Assembly (NCBI GenBank): GCA_020632995.1
Contig: JACKEN010000004.1
Coordinates: forward strand, 544,587 to 608,586
DNA from: Deltaproteobacteria bacterium
GTDB lineage: Bacteria; Myxococcota; Kuafuiibacteriia; Kuafuiibacteriales; Kuafuiibacteriaceae
Length of the DNA: 64,000 nt
Reading direction: 5' to 3'
Shown: piece after piece, positions 10,353 through 19,822 of the stretch
How the letters are laid out: every line of letters begins with the position of its first letter
Numbering within the stretch: position 1 is the first letter of the stretch
Notes under the pieces: generated by a model
The model's input: the letters and a program-made list of their open reading frames with translations, nothing else
What the model was told of the DNA's origin: nothing
The model's database searches: none
Translations under genes and position numbers: made by a program

Positions 10353-11390
10353 CTACTTCGGCGCATACCGCGCCGCGCCCGCCTCCAGCGCGTGCTGCAG
10401 CTTCCTCGCGCAGTCCCCCATCGGCACCGCGTCCTCACACCCCACCAGCACCTCCGGCTTCACCGCCGCCTTCTTCTTCCCCCGCCCCTTCTTCTTCACC
10501 ACCTTCGCGTCACCGATGCCCAGCACCAGCTCCCGCAGCTCGCCGCGCGGGGTCATCGTCTTCAGGTGGAGGGTGTGCATGCCCGCCTCGACCCCGCCCC
10601 GCACGATCTCGTTCAGGTAGATCGCCGGGTACGCGGCCGGCAGGATGACTTGCACGTGGCCGAACTGGCCGCGGGTGGCGCTGTCGTACTTGCCCATGGT
10701 CTGGGCGAAGGTGTTGAACTGCTTCTGGGCGCCGTAGACCTCGCGGAGGGCGCCGGTGGTGGTGCGGGCGTGCTCGGGTGGGGGGCGGTGGTCGACGAAG
10801 CGGACCCGGTCCAGCTTCTGGATGGTCACCACGCCGCCGTTGTGGACCCAGGCCACCACGCCCTGCTCGGTGGGGGCGCTGCCGCCGACCGCGGGGAGGG
10901 CCTCCGTCTCCACGTCCAGGCCCTCCACCACGAGGACCAGGCCCTCGCCCAGCTGCTGGGCCACCGCCTTGGTCTGTTGGGCCATCGACTCGAAGTAGCG
11001 GCGGTCGTCGCGGGTGTTCGAGAAGCGGGAGACCAGGTCGCAGCGCTCCGAGAGGTCGAGGTAGAGGCGGCGGGTCAGGGCGGTGAGCCACTGGCCCTTC
11101 TGGACCGCGGGGTGCTCGGGGTCGCGGGCGCGCAAGACGTCCTTCGCCATGTCCTCCACCGAGGCGGGGGAAGGTGTCTTGCGGTAGGCGGCGGCGGCGG
11201 CGTCCACCAGGCCGCGGTCCTTGGCCTCGACGGTGGGGGCCGACGCCGCGGCCTGGATGCGGACGAAGATCTGCTTGAGCTCGTCGCGGTCCCAGGCCGG
11301 GGCCTTGGCCGCCTTCTTGGCGGTCGCCTCGGCCCGGGCGGGGGCGGGGTGGGCCGCGGCCCCCACCACGAGGGCCAGGGCCAGCAGCAA
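10353..11390 (-). CDS. Secreted hypothetical protein, coupled to erpA
   Basis: The inferred start is TTG at 11390, one base after the TAG of the Fe-S carrier gene, giving the signal peptide LLLALALVVGAAAHPAPARA. The open frame continues upstream only because it overlaps erpA out of frame. The mature part (about 320 residues) is helical at first and then beta-rich (GLVLVVEGLDVET, AYPAIYLNEIVRGG). It contains a Lys-rich insert (VVKKKGRGKKKAAVKPEV) and two cysteines near the end (VGCEDAVPMGDC). Translational coupling with erpA suggests co-expression but not necessarily shared function. The family is unknown. Confidence 0.6.
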   Translation of the reverse strand: MLLALALVVGAAAHPAPARAEATAKKAAKAPAWDRDELKQIFVRIQAAASAPTVEAKDRGLVDAAAAAYRKTPSPASVEDMAKDVLRARDPEHPAVQKGQWLTALTRRLYLDLSERCDLVSRFSNTRDDRRYFESMAQQTKAVAQQLGEGLVLVVEGLDVETEALPAVGGSAPTEQGVVAWVHNGGVVTIQKLDRVRFVDHRPPPEHARTTTGALREVYGAQKQFNTFAQTMGKYDSATRGQFGHVQVILPAAYPAIYLNEIVRGGVEAGMHTLHLKTMTPRGELRELVLGIGDAKVVKKKGRGKKKAAVKPEVLVGCEDAVPMGDCARKLQHALEAGAARYAPK

Positions 11391-11391
11391 C

Positions 11392-11781
11392 CTAGGAGAA
11401 GCTGGAGCCACAGCCACAGGTGGACTTGGCGTTGGGGTTGTTGAACTTGAAGCCCGCGCCGGAGATGCCCATGACGTAGTCGATGGTGGTGCCCTCGAGG
11501 TGCATGGCGCTGATCGGGTCGACATAGACCTTGAGGCCTGAGAAGCTCATCTCGAAGTCGCCCACCCGGGGCTTGTTGTCGAAGTCGAGGCCGTACTGGA
11601 AGCCAGCGCAGCCGCCGCCCTGCACGTAGACCCGCAGGCCGTGGTCGACCAGGTTCTCGGCCTCCATGGCCTCCTTCACCATCTCGATGGCCTTGTCGGT
11701 GAGGGCCAATGGGGGCTCCTCTTCGGCGCTCAGGACGATGTGCCCGATGTCTTCGAAGGTCTCGGCGGTGGAGGTCTGCAT
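11392..11781 (-). CDS. erpA: ErpA/IscA-type iron-sulfur cluster carrier (HesB family)
   Basis: This 129-residue A-type carrier has the three conserved cysteines: one in VQGGGCAGFQYGLDFD and two in the C-terminal STCGCGSSFS. The typical SGLKVYVDPISAMHLEGTTIDYV core lies between them. These proteins receive [4Fe-4S] or [2Fe-2S] clusters from the scaffold and pass them to target enzymes. ATG 11781 was chosen because the A-type domain begins about 25 residues later; the open frame extends 32 codons further upstream without conserved sequence. ErpA and IscA are not fully separable by sequence alone, so the symbol is provisional. The TAG abuts the TTG start of the next gene. Confidence 0.85.
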   Translation of the reverse strand: MQTSTAETFEDIGHIVLSAEEEPPLALTDKAIEMVKEAMEAENLVDHGLRVYVQGGGCAGFQYGLDFDNKPRVGDFEMSFSGLKVYVDPISAMHLEGTTIDYVMGISGAGFKFNNPNAKSTCGCGSSFS

Positions 11782-11948
11782 TGATGACACGCTAGTCGCC
11801 TCTCCGAGGGCCGGCAAGGCGTTCCTTTCCCTCCACTCATACGTTCGAGCCCCCGCGATTATTGCGAGGCATCGCACAACAAGGGGCTAACCCGGGTGCG
11901 ACAGAGGCGCGGGTGGCGGAGTCCGCGGGGCCTGCCTATCCTGGGTGG

Positions 11949-12818
11949 GTGCCCACCTGGCGCCTCACGGCCCGGGCCGCGCTGGCCCTGGGCGGCCTCG
12001 TGCTCCTACCCGCGTGCGCGGAGGGGGTGCTCCTGGCCTCGTGGGTGTGCACCAGCCTGGGCACCGTGACCCTGCTCTGGCTGGGGCGCCGGCTGCTCGC
12101 CCTGGACTGGGGCGAGGAGCGCCGGGCGGTGCTGGAGGAGGCGGCACGGCGGCTCGCCTTGCCCCCACCGCCCCACGGGCACGCCGAGCTCCGGGGTCTG
12201 AGCCCCCATGGGCTCGCACTCAGGGCCCACGCCACGCCCCACCTCGAGCTGCGCCTGGCCCTCCCCCGCTGGGTGCCGCCGGGGCTCGTGGTCGACACCG
12301 TGGCCCCGCCGATCCGCGGCCTGCGCCGACTGGTGCCGGACCCGCGCTTCTTGGAGTGGGTGGCGGCGGGGGACGCGGCCCAGCTACTGGGCCTGCTCAC
12401 CCCCGAGGTGCGGGACGCGCTCCTCGAGGCCCACCACTTCGGCCCGGGCCTGGGGATCTGCATCCGGCGCGGGGAGCTGGAGGCCGCGGTGCCCTGGGCA
12501 GATCTGAGCGAGCTCGAGGTGATGGTGGGGCGCATGGAGCGCATCGCCCTCGCCCTCGCCGCCCTGCCGGAGTCCCTGCCGGAGCGGCTCAGGGTCGCGG
12601 TGATGTCCCAGGACCAGCTCGAGGTCCGGCAGGCCTGCCTGCGAACCCTGGAGGAGCGCTTCCCCGGCGACCCCGCCACGCAGGCCGCCTTGCGCTACGC
12701 GGACGACGAGGCCTTGCTCCGACCGCGCGCCCTCGGCGCCACCCGGACCGAGCTCCGAGGCCGGCTGGCCCTCGCCGACGTGAGCGGCGGCGCGGTGTCG
12801 GTGGTGGATGAAGGCTAG
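11949..12818 (+). CDS. Hypothetical membrane-anchored protein
   Basis: The likely start is GTG 11949 (PTWRLTARAALALGGLVLLP), giving one or two N-terminal hydrophobic segments up to about residue 45 (GVLLASWVCTSLGTVTLLWL). About 240 Arg/Leu-rich cytoplasmic residues follow. An ATG at 11862 in the same frame would add 29 residues of non-membrane sequence. The body has no motif I recognise; segments such as DPRFLEWVAAGDAAQLLGLL look like a mixed alpha/beta fold. The stop codon TAG (12816-12818) lies inside the left arm of the 190-bp inverted-repeat element, so the 3' end coincides with that element. Confidence 0.55.
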   Translation: MPTWRLTARAALALGGLVLLPACAEGVLLASWVCTSLGTVTLLWLGRRLLALDWGEERRAVLEEAARRLALPPPPHGHAELRGLSPHGLALRAHATPHLELRLALPRWVPPGLVVDTVAPPIRGLRRLVPDPRFLEWVAAGDAAQLLGLLTPEVRDALLEAHHFGPGLGICIRRGELEAAVPWADLSELEVMVGRMERIALALAALPESLPERLRVAVMSQDQLEVRQACLRTLEERFPGDPATQAALRYADDEALLRPRALGATRTELRGRLALADVSGGAVSVVDEG

Positions 12819-13004
12819 TGCCCGCGTTCCGAAGTCGGCTCCGGGTTTCGGTGAGGCCGCTTTGTGTCTGGTCGTCGCGCTCCGCAGGGAACAGGGTCGG
12901 CCCCTGAGACCGAGGAGCCCGAAAGGGCGGCCGAAGGCCGCGCGGCGAGCAGGCGCGAAGCGGACCAGCGAAACCCGGAAGGGACTTCGGAACGCGGGCA
13001 CTAG
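12815..13004 (+). repeat. 190-bp inverted-repeat element (MITE-like or bidirectional terminator)
   Basis: The arms CTAGTGCCCGCGTTCCGAAG (plus TC) at 12815-12836 and their exact reverse complement at 12983-13004 form a perfect 22-bp inverted repeat. A further 11-bp match (TCCGGGTTTCG) lies just inside each arm. Both ends are CTAG. The left CTAG provides the TAG of the plus-strand gene ending at 12818, and before the IS insertion the right one provided the TAG of the minus-strand gene now ending at 14518. The interior is G/C-rich and non-coding. It could be a miniature mobile element or a large stem-loop between convergent genes. Confidence 0.65.
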
Positions 13005-13032
13005 TACCTCGACACAGGGAACCTGAACGATT
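13004..13032 (+). repeat. Left terminal inverted repeat of the IS630-type element
   Basis: The repeat begins GTACCTCGACACAGGGAACC and continues with TGAACGATT. It pairs with 14490-14518 with one mismatch (A/T at position 24). The preceding TA is the target duplication. Confidence 0.9.
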
Positions 13033-14168
13033 CAGGCGGCCTCCGCTCGCTCGGCGGCTTCGGGGTCTGGGTAGGACCGCCCCATCTTCCGGCGAGCCTT
13101 CTCGACGGTGAACAGCCACTTCACCCAGGCTCCGGAGTCGTTGCGCTGCGCGGCCCAGGCTGCAGTCTCGCGCTCGAGAGTGTTTCGGTCGGCGATCCTG
13201 CGGCTCAGGCACTGGCCCTTCAGTACGCCGATCTCGATCTCCACCATGTTCAGCCAGCTGGCGTGCTTGGGGACGAAGTGGAAGTGGAGCTTGCGCAGAA
13301 TGCGACGGGCTTCGGGAGCCGGGAATGTCCTGTAGAGCGCTGCGGCGCTGTGGGTCGAGAGGTTGTCGAGGACTACGTGGATGCGCCGGGCGTGTGGGAA
13401 GTGGAGATCTACGAGGTCACGCATGCACTCCGCGAAGTCCGAACAGGTCCGATGCTCCGTGACCTTCACGTGGCGCCAGGGGCGGTGTGCATCGAGAAAG
13501 AGAAAGAGGTTGGCGGTGCCGTTGCGACGGTACTCGTAGTCGAGACGTCCCGGCTTGCCAGGCACAGCGCGAACGGGTGTCCGCGTCTCGGCAATGAGCT
13601 GGACCGGAGACTCGTCGAACGAGATCACCGGCTCGTCGTCCGCAGGCTGCTCTTCATACAGTTCGAGCACGTCCTCCATCCTCGCCACGAACTCGGCGTC
13701 CACATTCGGGATGCACCACATCTTCTCGAGCCACGGCTTCAAGGACTTCTCCTTCAGCCGACGACGGACCGTCTCACGCGACAAGGATGCATGTTTAGAG
13801 ATTCGAACAAAGGCATCAGCGAGAAGCTCAAGCGTCCAGTGGGCTCGCCCCGACGGAGGGTCCGAACAAGCGACGGCCACGAGGAGGGCCTCGTCTTTGC
13901 CACTCAGCTTGCGGCTTCCTCCTGGCCGAGATTCATCGTTCAAAGCACGCTCGACGCCGCCCTCGACCAGACGCTGCTTGACCCGGTAGATGGTCGAAGT
14001 GCTGGTTGAGAGCAAGCCCGCGATATCCTTGTCCAGGTAGCCCTCATTCGCAGCGAGGAGTATCTGCGCACGCTTGACCTTGCGGACGAGTTTGCTTCCG
14101 CTTCTGACGAAGTCCTCGAGCTCCGACCGCTCTGTCTCCGACAACTCGACGATGTACTTCACGTGCAT
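13032..14168 (-). CDS. IS630-family DDE transposase
   Basis: The 378-residue protein has an N-terminal double helix-turn-helix region (RAQILLAANEGYLDKDIAGL and RETVRRRLKEKSLKPW). A DDE catalytic core follows, with D185 in ISFDESPVQ, D268 in VVLDNLSTH and E310 in HASWLNMVEIEIGVLKGQC, matching the IS630 pattern. It would catalyse cut-and-paste transposition into TA. The stop codon touches the left terminal repeat. No frameshift or missing catalytic residue is visible, so it is likely functional. Confidence 0.93.
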   Translation of the reverse strand: MHVKYIVELSETERSELEDFVRSGSKLVRKVKRAQILLAANEGYLDKDIAGLLSTSTSTIYRVKQRLVEGGVERALNDESRPGGSRKLSGKDEALLVAVACSDPPSGRAHWTLELLADAFVRISKHASLSRETVRRRLKEKSLKPWLEKMWCIPNVDAEFVARMEDVLELYEEQPADDEPVISFDESPVQLIAETRTPVRAVPGKPGRLDYEYRRNGTANLFLFLDAHRPWRHVKVTEHRTCSDFAECMRDLVDLHFPHARRIHVVLDNLSTHSAAALYRTFPAPEARRILRKLHFHFVPKHASWLNMVEIEIGVLKGQCLSRRIADRNTLERETAAWAAQRNDSGAWVKWLFTVEKARRKMGRSYPDPEAAERAEAA

Positions 14169-14217
14169 TGAAAGCCCCCTTCCGTCAGGGGCTTCACCGG
14201 ATCACCATGCACCGATC

Positions 14218-14478
14218 ATGTCGATCCGTGGCCAGGGCGATGCGCCGACCTTCACCGATCTCCAGGGGCAGTACCTGGCGTTCATCTACGCCTACTTGAA
14301 GATCAACCGCCGACCGCCAGCCGAGGCCGACATGCAGCGCTTCTTCGAGGTCACCCCGCCCTCCGTCCACCGCATGGTGAAGGAACTCGAAGCGAAGGGC
14401 CTCATTCGACGACAGCCTCGCGCCGCACGGAGCATCGAGCTCCTCGTCCCGCCCGAGGAGCTGCCCCTGCTCCGATGA
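14218..14478 (+). CDS. LexA-like winged-helix passenger protein of the IS element
   Basis: This 86-residue protein lies inside the IS, divergent from the transposase. The helix-turn-helix segment RRPPAEADMQRFFEVTPPSV followed by HRMVKELEAKGLIRRQPRAA matches the N-terminal LexA/MarR-type winged helix. There is no peptidase domain. It may regulate transposase expression from the shared 49-bp divergent region. ATG 14218 was chosen because the winged-helix domain begins about 15 residues later; the frame is open upstream into the transposase start, which is unlikely to be coding. Confidence 0.75.
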   Translation: MSIRGQGDAPTFTDLQGQYLAFIYAYLKINRRPPAEADMQRFFEVTPPSVHRMVKELEAKGLIRRQPRAARSIELLVPPEELPLLR

Positions 14479-14489
14479 GCAGGGCAGCG

Positions 14490-14518
14490 AATCGATCAGG
14501 TTCCCTGTGTCGAGGTAC
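14490..14518 (-). repeat. Right terminal inverted repeat of the IS630-type element
   Basis: Read on the minus strand it begins GTACCTCGACACAGGGAACC and continues with TGATCGATT, matching the left end at 28 of 29 bases. TA follows at 14519-14520 as the target duplication. Confidence 0.9.
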
Positions 14519-15115
14519 TAGGGCTGAAGCTCCACCGACACCCGGTCTCCCCGCCCGAGCGGGATGTCGGGGCGGCCGAAGAGCGCCCGCGTGCCCCGAA
14601 CCACCCGGCCCCGCCGCGCCCCCGGCATCCAGATCAGCTGGGCCGGGTCCTCGCTCACCCCGGTCCGCACCGTGATCCGCTCGGCGTCCGCGGGGAGCAG
14701 CGCGGTGCCGTGCACCATCAGCTCCACCGGGCCGTCGGCCGGGAACTGCAACAGCTTGCGCGTCGGCCTGGGGTCACGGTGGCGGTGTCGACGGTGAGGC
14801 GGAGGCCACCGAGGGCCCGCTCGGTGAGCTCGGCCTCCAGGCGCGCTTCCTCGGGGCAGGACAGGCGGTTGTCGCGGTCGGCGTCAGCGAGCACCATCAG
14901 GGCCCGGCGCTGATCGTCGCCGGTGATCTTCAGGTGCACCACCACCACGAGCCGGTGCTCGGCGGTGGCCTCGAGCATCAGGGTGCGGGTGACCTTGCCC
15001 TTGTGGGCCCAGGCCGGGGTGGCCCAGGCAGGCGCTCCGACGACGACGGCTGCCCCGAGCCCGCAAGCTCAGTGCCCGTGGCCGAAGAGCCCGAAGAGCT
15101 TGGTCAGGGCCGGCA
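14518..15115 (-). CDS. Small secreted hypothetical protein (frameshifted in this sequence)
   Basis: Two frame segments join into one plausible protein. A signal-like stretch (LGAAVVVGAPAWATPAWAHK) is followed by VTRTLMLEATAEHRLVVVVH and a beta-rich body. A frameshift near 14765 then leads into FPADGPVELMVHGTALLPAD and an end at VSVELQP with TAG 14518-14520. A possible ATG at 15115 starts MPALTKLFGLFGHGH but meets TGA before the signal-like stretch, so the true start is unclear. The gene follows the CehA-like gene on the same strand. The fold looks like an Ig- or copper-protein-like beta sandwich, without a firm family. Confidence 0.45.
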
Positions 15116-15126
15116 TCCCGCGCAGG

Positions 15127-18100
15127 TCAGGGGCGCACGCCCTTCACCCGGGGCGCGGTCCGCGCGGCGGTGAGGGCCTGGGTCGACAGGCCCGGCGGGT
15201 CGAAGGCGTGGTTGCCGTCGACGTCGACGAACACCGGGTTCGAGAACGCGTACGGGTGGACCTGGTGCACCTGGCTGGGCTGCAGGTTCCCGTAGGGGGG
15301 CGAAGTCGAAGCCGAAGGCGCTCCCGATCGAGCCGAGGGCGTCGGAGACCTGGATCGAGGGCACCTCCTTCGGCAGGGCCATGGGGAACATGCCCTCGTC
15401 ACCCAGGATCTCGACCATGAACCAGCCGTCCTTGGGAAGGTGAGCTCCTGGGTCACCAGGCTCAGGGGTGGAGTTGTCGCCGTCCACCGTGGCCACCTTC
15501 ACGCCGTTGGCGATGAAGTTCATCTGCTTCACCTTCACCCAGGGCGCGGCCTGCAAGGCGACCTTCACCGTGACGCTGCCGCCGGTGGCGGTGACCAGCT
15601 CACCGATGCCGCACTCGGTGCGGCCGAGGCCCTCGCCCGTCTTGCGCGCGATGCAGGCGCCGCTGCCGGTGACGGTGATCCGGGCGAAGGGCCGTTGGTC
15701 AGGAAGGCCTGCTGGTTCTGGATCGCCTTCACGATGTCCTGCTCGTCCACCGACCCCAGCCGATCGTCGGCCACCGGGGTGAAAGGTGCAGGGGATGCCA
15801 GGCTCGTCGTCCATGCCGTGGGTGTCGCTGTTGGCCATCGCGGTGTAGATGCGGCCCTGGTTCAGCAGCGTGAACCAGTCGTCGAGGCCGCCGGGGAAGG
15901 CGACCTTGCCGTTCTCGTCGTCGCGCAACACGGTGCCCGCAGGCGGGATCTCGTCGGGGATCGGCGGCGGAGGCAGCACCTCGGGGATGCGGTAGTGGTA
16001 CAGGAGCTCGAAGCGCTTGCCGTTGTAGAGCTCGAGCGCGTCGAAGTTCCACGAGACCTTGTCCGGCGAACTCAGGGCCCTCGGGCGACAACAGGATGCT
16101 GTCCGACTCCTCCACCTCGCCGGTGTCGGGGTTGAAGTTGTAGTCGTTGAAGTAGCCCAGGATGGTGTCGCGGGGTGGTTCACCACCTGGATGATGGTCT
16201 GGTCGGGCCCGCAGGGAGCCGAGCGCGCGCAGGTCGTTGAAGAGGTCCTGGGGCGGGCGGCCCGACGACCACTCGAAGGCGCCCTTCGTGATGGGGCCGG
16301 GATCGTACTTCAGCGGGAAGCCGTTGAAGTGCCCGACCTCGAGGGTGGTCATCTCGAGGCCCACCATGCCCTGCACGAAGTCCTCGATGTTCTGGTCGGC
16401 GATGTGGGGCCGGTAGTCGGTGACGAAGTTGTGGTCGGAGGAGCAGGCGATGTCGACGCCCTCCGCCGCCACCGCGAGCACGCGGTCCTTCAGGGCGAAG
16501 CTCCGAGTCCACCGAGGGCTGGGCGTGCAGGTGGTAGTCGCCGGAGGCCCAGCCGGAGGTGTCGACCACCGGCGCAGCACCGCGTCGACCTGGGTGATCT
16601 CACCCGCCTTGACCTCGATGTCCTGCTCGTAGACGTCGTACTCCATGCCGCGGGAGCAGGTAGACGCGGTACTTGCCAGGGGCGCACGCGGTCCTTCTCC
16701 TGCCCGTTCACGAGCATGATGTGCTCGACCAGCGCCAGGTCATCGGGTCCTCGGTGTCGGGGATGAGGTCGACCACCCGCATCTCCTCGCCCACCGTCAG
16801 ATCGTAGATGAACTCGTGCGCCACCTGGCCGGTGTGGAGCGCGGCGTAGGTGCCCACCACCGAGCACTTGGCCGGCATCTCGCGGCCGTCCTCAGCGCAG
16901 GTGACGCGGGCGCTCAACGCCGGGGGAGTCCAGCTCGATCTCGAGGAAGGTGGGCTTGCCCAGCTCGACGGTGAAGGACACCGGGTCGGTCGTGAAGCGG
17001 CCGAGGGCCACCGCGGTAGCTGTACTGCCCGGGCGGATAGTTGCCCCGGAACTGCCCGGTGCCGTCGGCGCTGTGCTGGTTGAAGGCCTCGCCGTCGGCG
17101 TCGAAGACCACCACCGAGGCGTCGACCTCAGGGGCCTGCGTCAACCGCTCCTTCACGATGCCGGCCACCTGACCGACCTGCTGCTCGCGGATCTCGTGCA
17201 CCACGTCGCGGATCGAGGCCACGTCGCCGTTCCCCACGATGAAGAACTTCTTGAACGCGAACGCCTGACCGGGCCGCAGCTCCTTGGGCGCGGCGCCGTA
17301 GAACGCTCCGGTGAAGGCGGAGGCGAGGAACAGGATGAGGGATCGTCGGTGGCCGCCTCGGCCTCGGTGAAACCAGTGCGCCGGGTGATCGAGAGCTCGG
17401 GGTCGGTGATGCCGCTCATGAACCCGTACGACACCCCGTCGCCCTTGGTGGCGGAACGGGGGTGATGAGGGCCGGCCAGGCAGCAGGCAGGGCCACCAGG
17501 GGTCTTATGAGAGCGCTCGAGGGTGAAGCGCATGTCGAAGCCCGCGCCCTCGGCGAAGACGTGGTTGCCGGCCCCGAACAGGATCACGTCGCCCACCGGG
17601 AACTCAGAGCTCCGCGTCGCCGATCAGCGAGTTCACCGCGTCGGCCGGAACTGCACGATGCTGGTGCCGCCGTTGGTGATGGTGGTGGTGATCTCGACGT
17701 AGCGCTTGCCGGGGTAGAGCCGATACTCGTTCTGGAAGATCAGGCGGCTCGAGTCGAGGAGCACGTCGTTGATGCGCTGGGCGAGGAACACGAAGTCCGC
17801 CGCCGAGCCGCGGACCTTCACCGAGGCCGAGCCGTCCTCGTTCGCCACCGTCTCGATCCCGTTGGCGGCCGGCTTCATCGCCTTCAGGAACAGGCCGGGA
17901 ACAGCTCGCTGAAGTTGTCGTGCCAGAGCCCGCCCGAGCCGTCGCTCGTCTGCTCAGGGCGCTGCAGATCGGCGTCGATCAGCGAGCCGCCGTACAGGCC
18001 GAAGCCCCGCAGTAGCCCTCGCCCTGGATGATGAGCCGGATCTGCTCGTTCGCGAGCAGGTAGTCGCCCACCTCGCCGAGGGGCCCCGGCCCGCCGATGA

Positions 18101-18233
18101 GCTGGGCCCGGCTCGTGATCTGCTGGGCCACCACGCTGGGCTCGTCGGTGGCGCAGCTCTGGGCCGCCGCAGCCACGCCCGCCGCCGCGCCGAACACCAG
18201 GGCCACCGCGCCCGCTTTCGCCTTCAGGTTCAT
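15127..18233 (-). CDS. CehA/McbA-family metallohydrolase with PHP domain (many frameshifts)
   Basis: Frame segments on the minus strand assemble in order into a protein of about 1035 residues. It starts at ATG 18233 (GGAG upstream) with a signal sequence, MNLKAKAGAVALVFGAAAGV. Several beta-rich regions follow, then a PHP-type metal-binding core: SGDYHLHAQPSVDSE, VDIACSSDHNFVTDYRP and, near the C-terminal part, AMANSDTHGMDDEP. These His/Asp clusters are the tri-metal site of CehA/McbA-type PHP hydrolases, which cleave esters of phosphate or carbamate type. At least ten single-base breaks interrupt it (for example near 15300, 15692, 15785, 16070 and 16505), but sequence sense is retained throughout. 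Secretion is likely. Confidence 0.68.
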
Positions 18234-18259
18234 GTGCACTCCACGCTACCCAAGCGGGC

Positions 18260-19802
18260 TCAGAAGGTGAACTGGGCCAACAGGGTGAGCCGGTTGTTGG
18301 AGAGCTTTCCGGCCCGCCTGCTCCTGGGCCACGGTGCCGTTCAGGAGGAACCGGAGGGGCAGGGACTCCATGGTGTAGCCCAGGCCCAGGGTATGCTCGA
18401 TCACCCGGTCCGCGTCCTCGAGGGTCGTCGAGGTTGGGGTCGAAGAAGGCGAATCGGTAGGCCACGCCGATGTTCCACAACTCGTACGCGACCTGGGCGT
18501 GGCCGCCCATGGCGCTGACGTCAGGGCGGCCCGAGGTCTCGAACTGGGTGACCTGGTAGAGCCACTGGGCCTCGAGGCGCAGGTCGCCGATGTGGCCGAG
18601 GGCCGAGGCCTCGACGCCCCTTGACGTCCTCGTCGAAGAGGTTCGGCAGGTCGCCGGTGGTGCGGGTGTCGGCGAAGCCAGCCGCGTTCAGCGCCACCCA
18701 GTCCGGAAGTACATCGAGAGGCGGGCGAAGGCGGCGGGGCGATCGTTGTCGTTGAGCGCCATGTTCTGGGTGAAGCCGTTGGTGAGGGCGATGGCGTAGC
18801 CGAAGTCGAAACCGGCCAGGTCGAGGTTCATGCGCTCGGCGTGGATCATCACCCGAGCTGGCGGTCGGTGGCCCATGCCGTTCACCTCGAAGCCCTGGGT
18901 GGGGAGCACGCCGCGGGACTCCACCGGCTGCTCGATGAAGGTCCTGAGCGCGGTCGCCTCGAGGCTCGAGATGTCATACAGGGTCTTGAAGCGGCCCGCA
19001 GTCACCGCGCGCGAAGCGCGACACGTTGTAGCGCAGGTACATGTCGCGAGGGGGCATGACCCGGAAGGTCGCGTTGGGGTCGTTGAAGGTCTCGCGCTCG
19101 CCCGCCGCCGCCTCGAGGGAGACGTAGCCGCTGAAGTCGCCCCTTGTAGGCGAAAGCAGGCCGATGCGGGCGTTGGCCATCTTGAACCCGTCGTTGCGTC
19201 CGATGAAAGCGGACTTGCTGTCGTTCCTCGATCACCTCGGCCAACATCCGCACGTAGCCGTTCCAGCGCACGTGGATGCCGCCCACCACCTGCTCTTCGG
19301 CCTGGGTGCCGAAGGCGTCGCCCGCGCGCCGGGGCTCGAGCAGGCTCTGGGGCGCCGGGGTGCCCGGGACCGCGGGGGCCGCCGGGGCGCCGGGGGCCAC
19401 CGGGGCCGCGTGCTCATGCCCGTGCTCGTGCTCGTGCTCGTGCTCGTGGGGCACCGGGGTGGTGGGGGCGTCCTTGCCGTCATGCCAGTGGGTGTGCTCG
19501 GGGCCCGCCTCGTGGTCGTGGCAGTGGGTGTGCTTGACCCCGTCGTGCTCGTGCTCGTGGCAGTGCTCGGTGTCGGTGCCACCCTCCTGGCCGGCGCGCT
19601 GCATGTCCGGCTGCAGGGGCATCCTGCGAGCCGTCGTCCACCCCGCCCTGGGGCATCTGCGCCCGCAGGGAGCCCACCGCCCTCACCCGGCAGCGGGTGG
19701 GTCGACGAGGAGGTGCCGGTCTGGGCCCGGGCCGGGCCAGCCATCAGGGCCAGGGCGAGCGCAGGGGAGCAGGAGGAGCGGTCGGGGGCTGTCAAAGCGC
19801 AT
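18260..19802 (-). CDS. Outer-membrane porin-like barrel with a His-rich metal-binding N-terminus (frameshifted)
   Basis: Starting from ATG 19802, a signal peptide (LALALMAGPARAQTG) is followed by a segment very rich in His, Glu and Asp (HCHEHEHDGVKHTHCHDHEA and HEHEHEHEHGHEH, about 19420-19600), expected to bind zinc, nickel, copper or similar ions. Barrel-like sequence follows in several frames (YVSLEAAAGERETF, FKTLYDISSLEATALRTFIE, GFDFGYAIALTNGF, LRLEAQWLYQVTQFETSG), ending in LLAQFTF with a terminal Phe at TGA 18260-18262. This layout suggests an OprO/OprP- or cation-selective porin type. About eight indels disrupt the frame. It is co-directional with the phosphatase and PHP hydrolase genes. 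Confidence 0.6.
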
Positions 19803-19822
19803 GGTGTTTCCGTTCTTCAGGT

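Larger units (their letters stand above)
13004..14518. mobile_element. Complete IS630-family insertion sequence with a passenger gene
   Basis: The 1515-bp element is bounded by terminal inverted repeats that match at 28 of 29 positions and flanked by a duplicated TA (13002-13003 and 14519-14520), the target site characteristic of IS630/Tc1-mariner elements. It encodes a full-length DDE transposase on the minus strand and a small winged-helix protein divergently on the plus strand. Both frames are intact, so the copy looks recent and possibly active. It inserted into the TA of a CTAG at the end of the 190-bp inverted repeat without altering the stop codon of the adjacent minus-strand gene. Confidence 0.9.

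Noticed and set aside
12808..13026. Small plus-strand frame of 72 codons inside the inverted-repeat element
   Set aside because: It lies entirely within a non-coding repeat, is Arg/Lys-rich and has no ribosome-binding site.
13004..14518. tRNA or attachment site at the element borders
   Set aside because: The borders are IS630 terminal repeats with TA duplication; no tRNA-like fold was seen.
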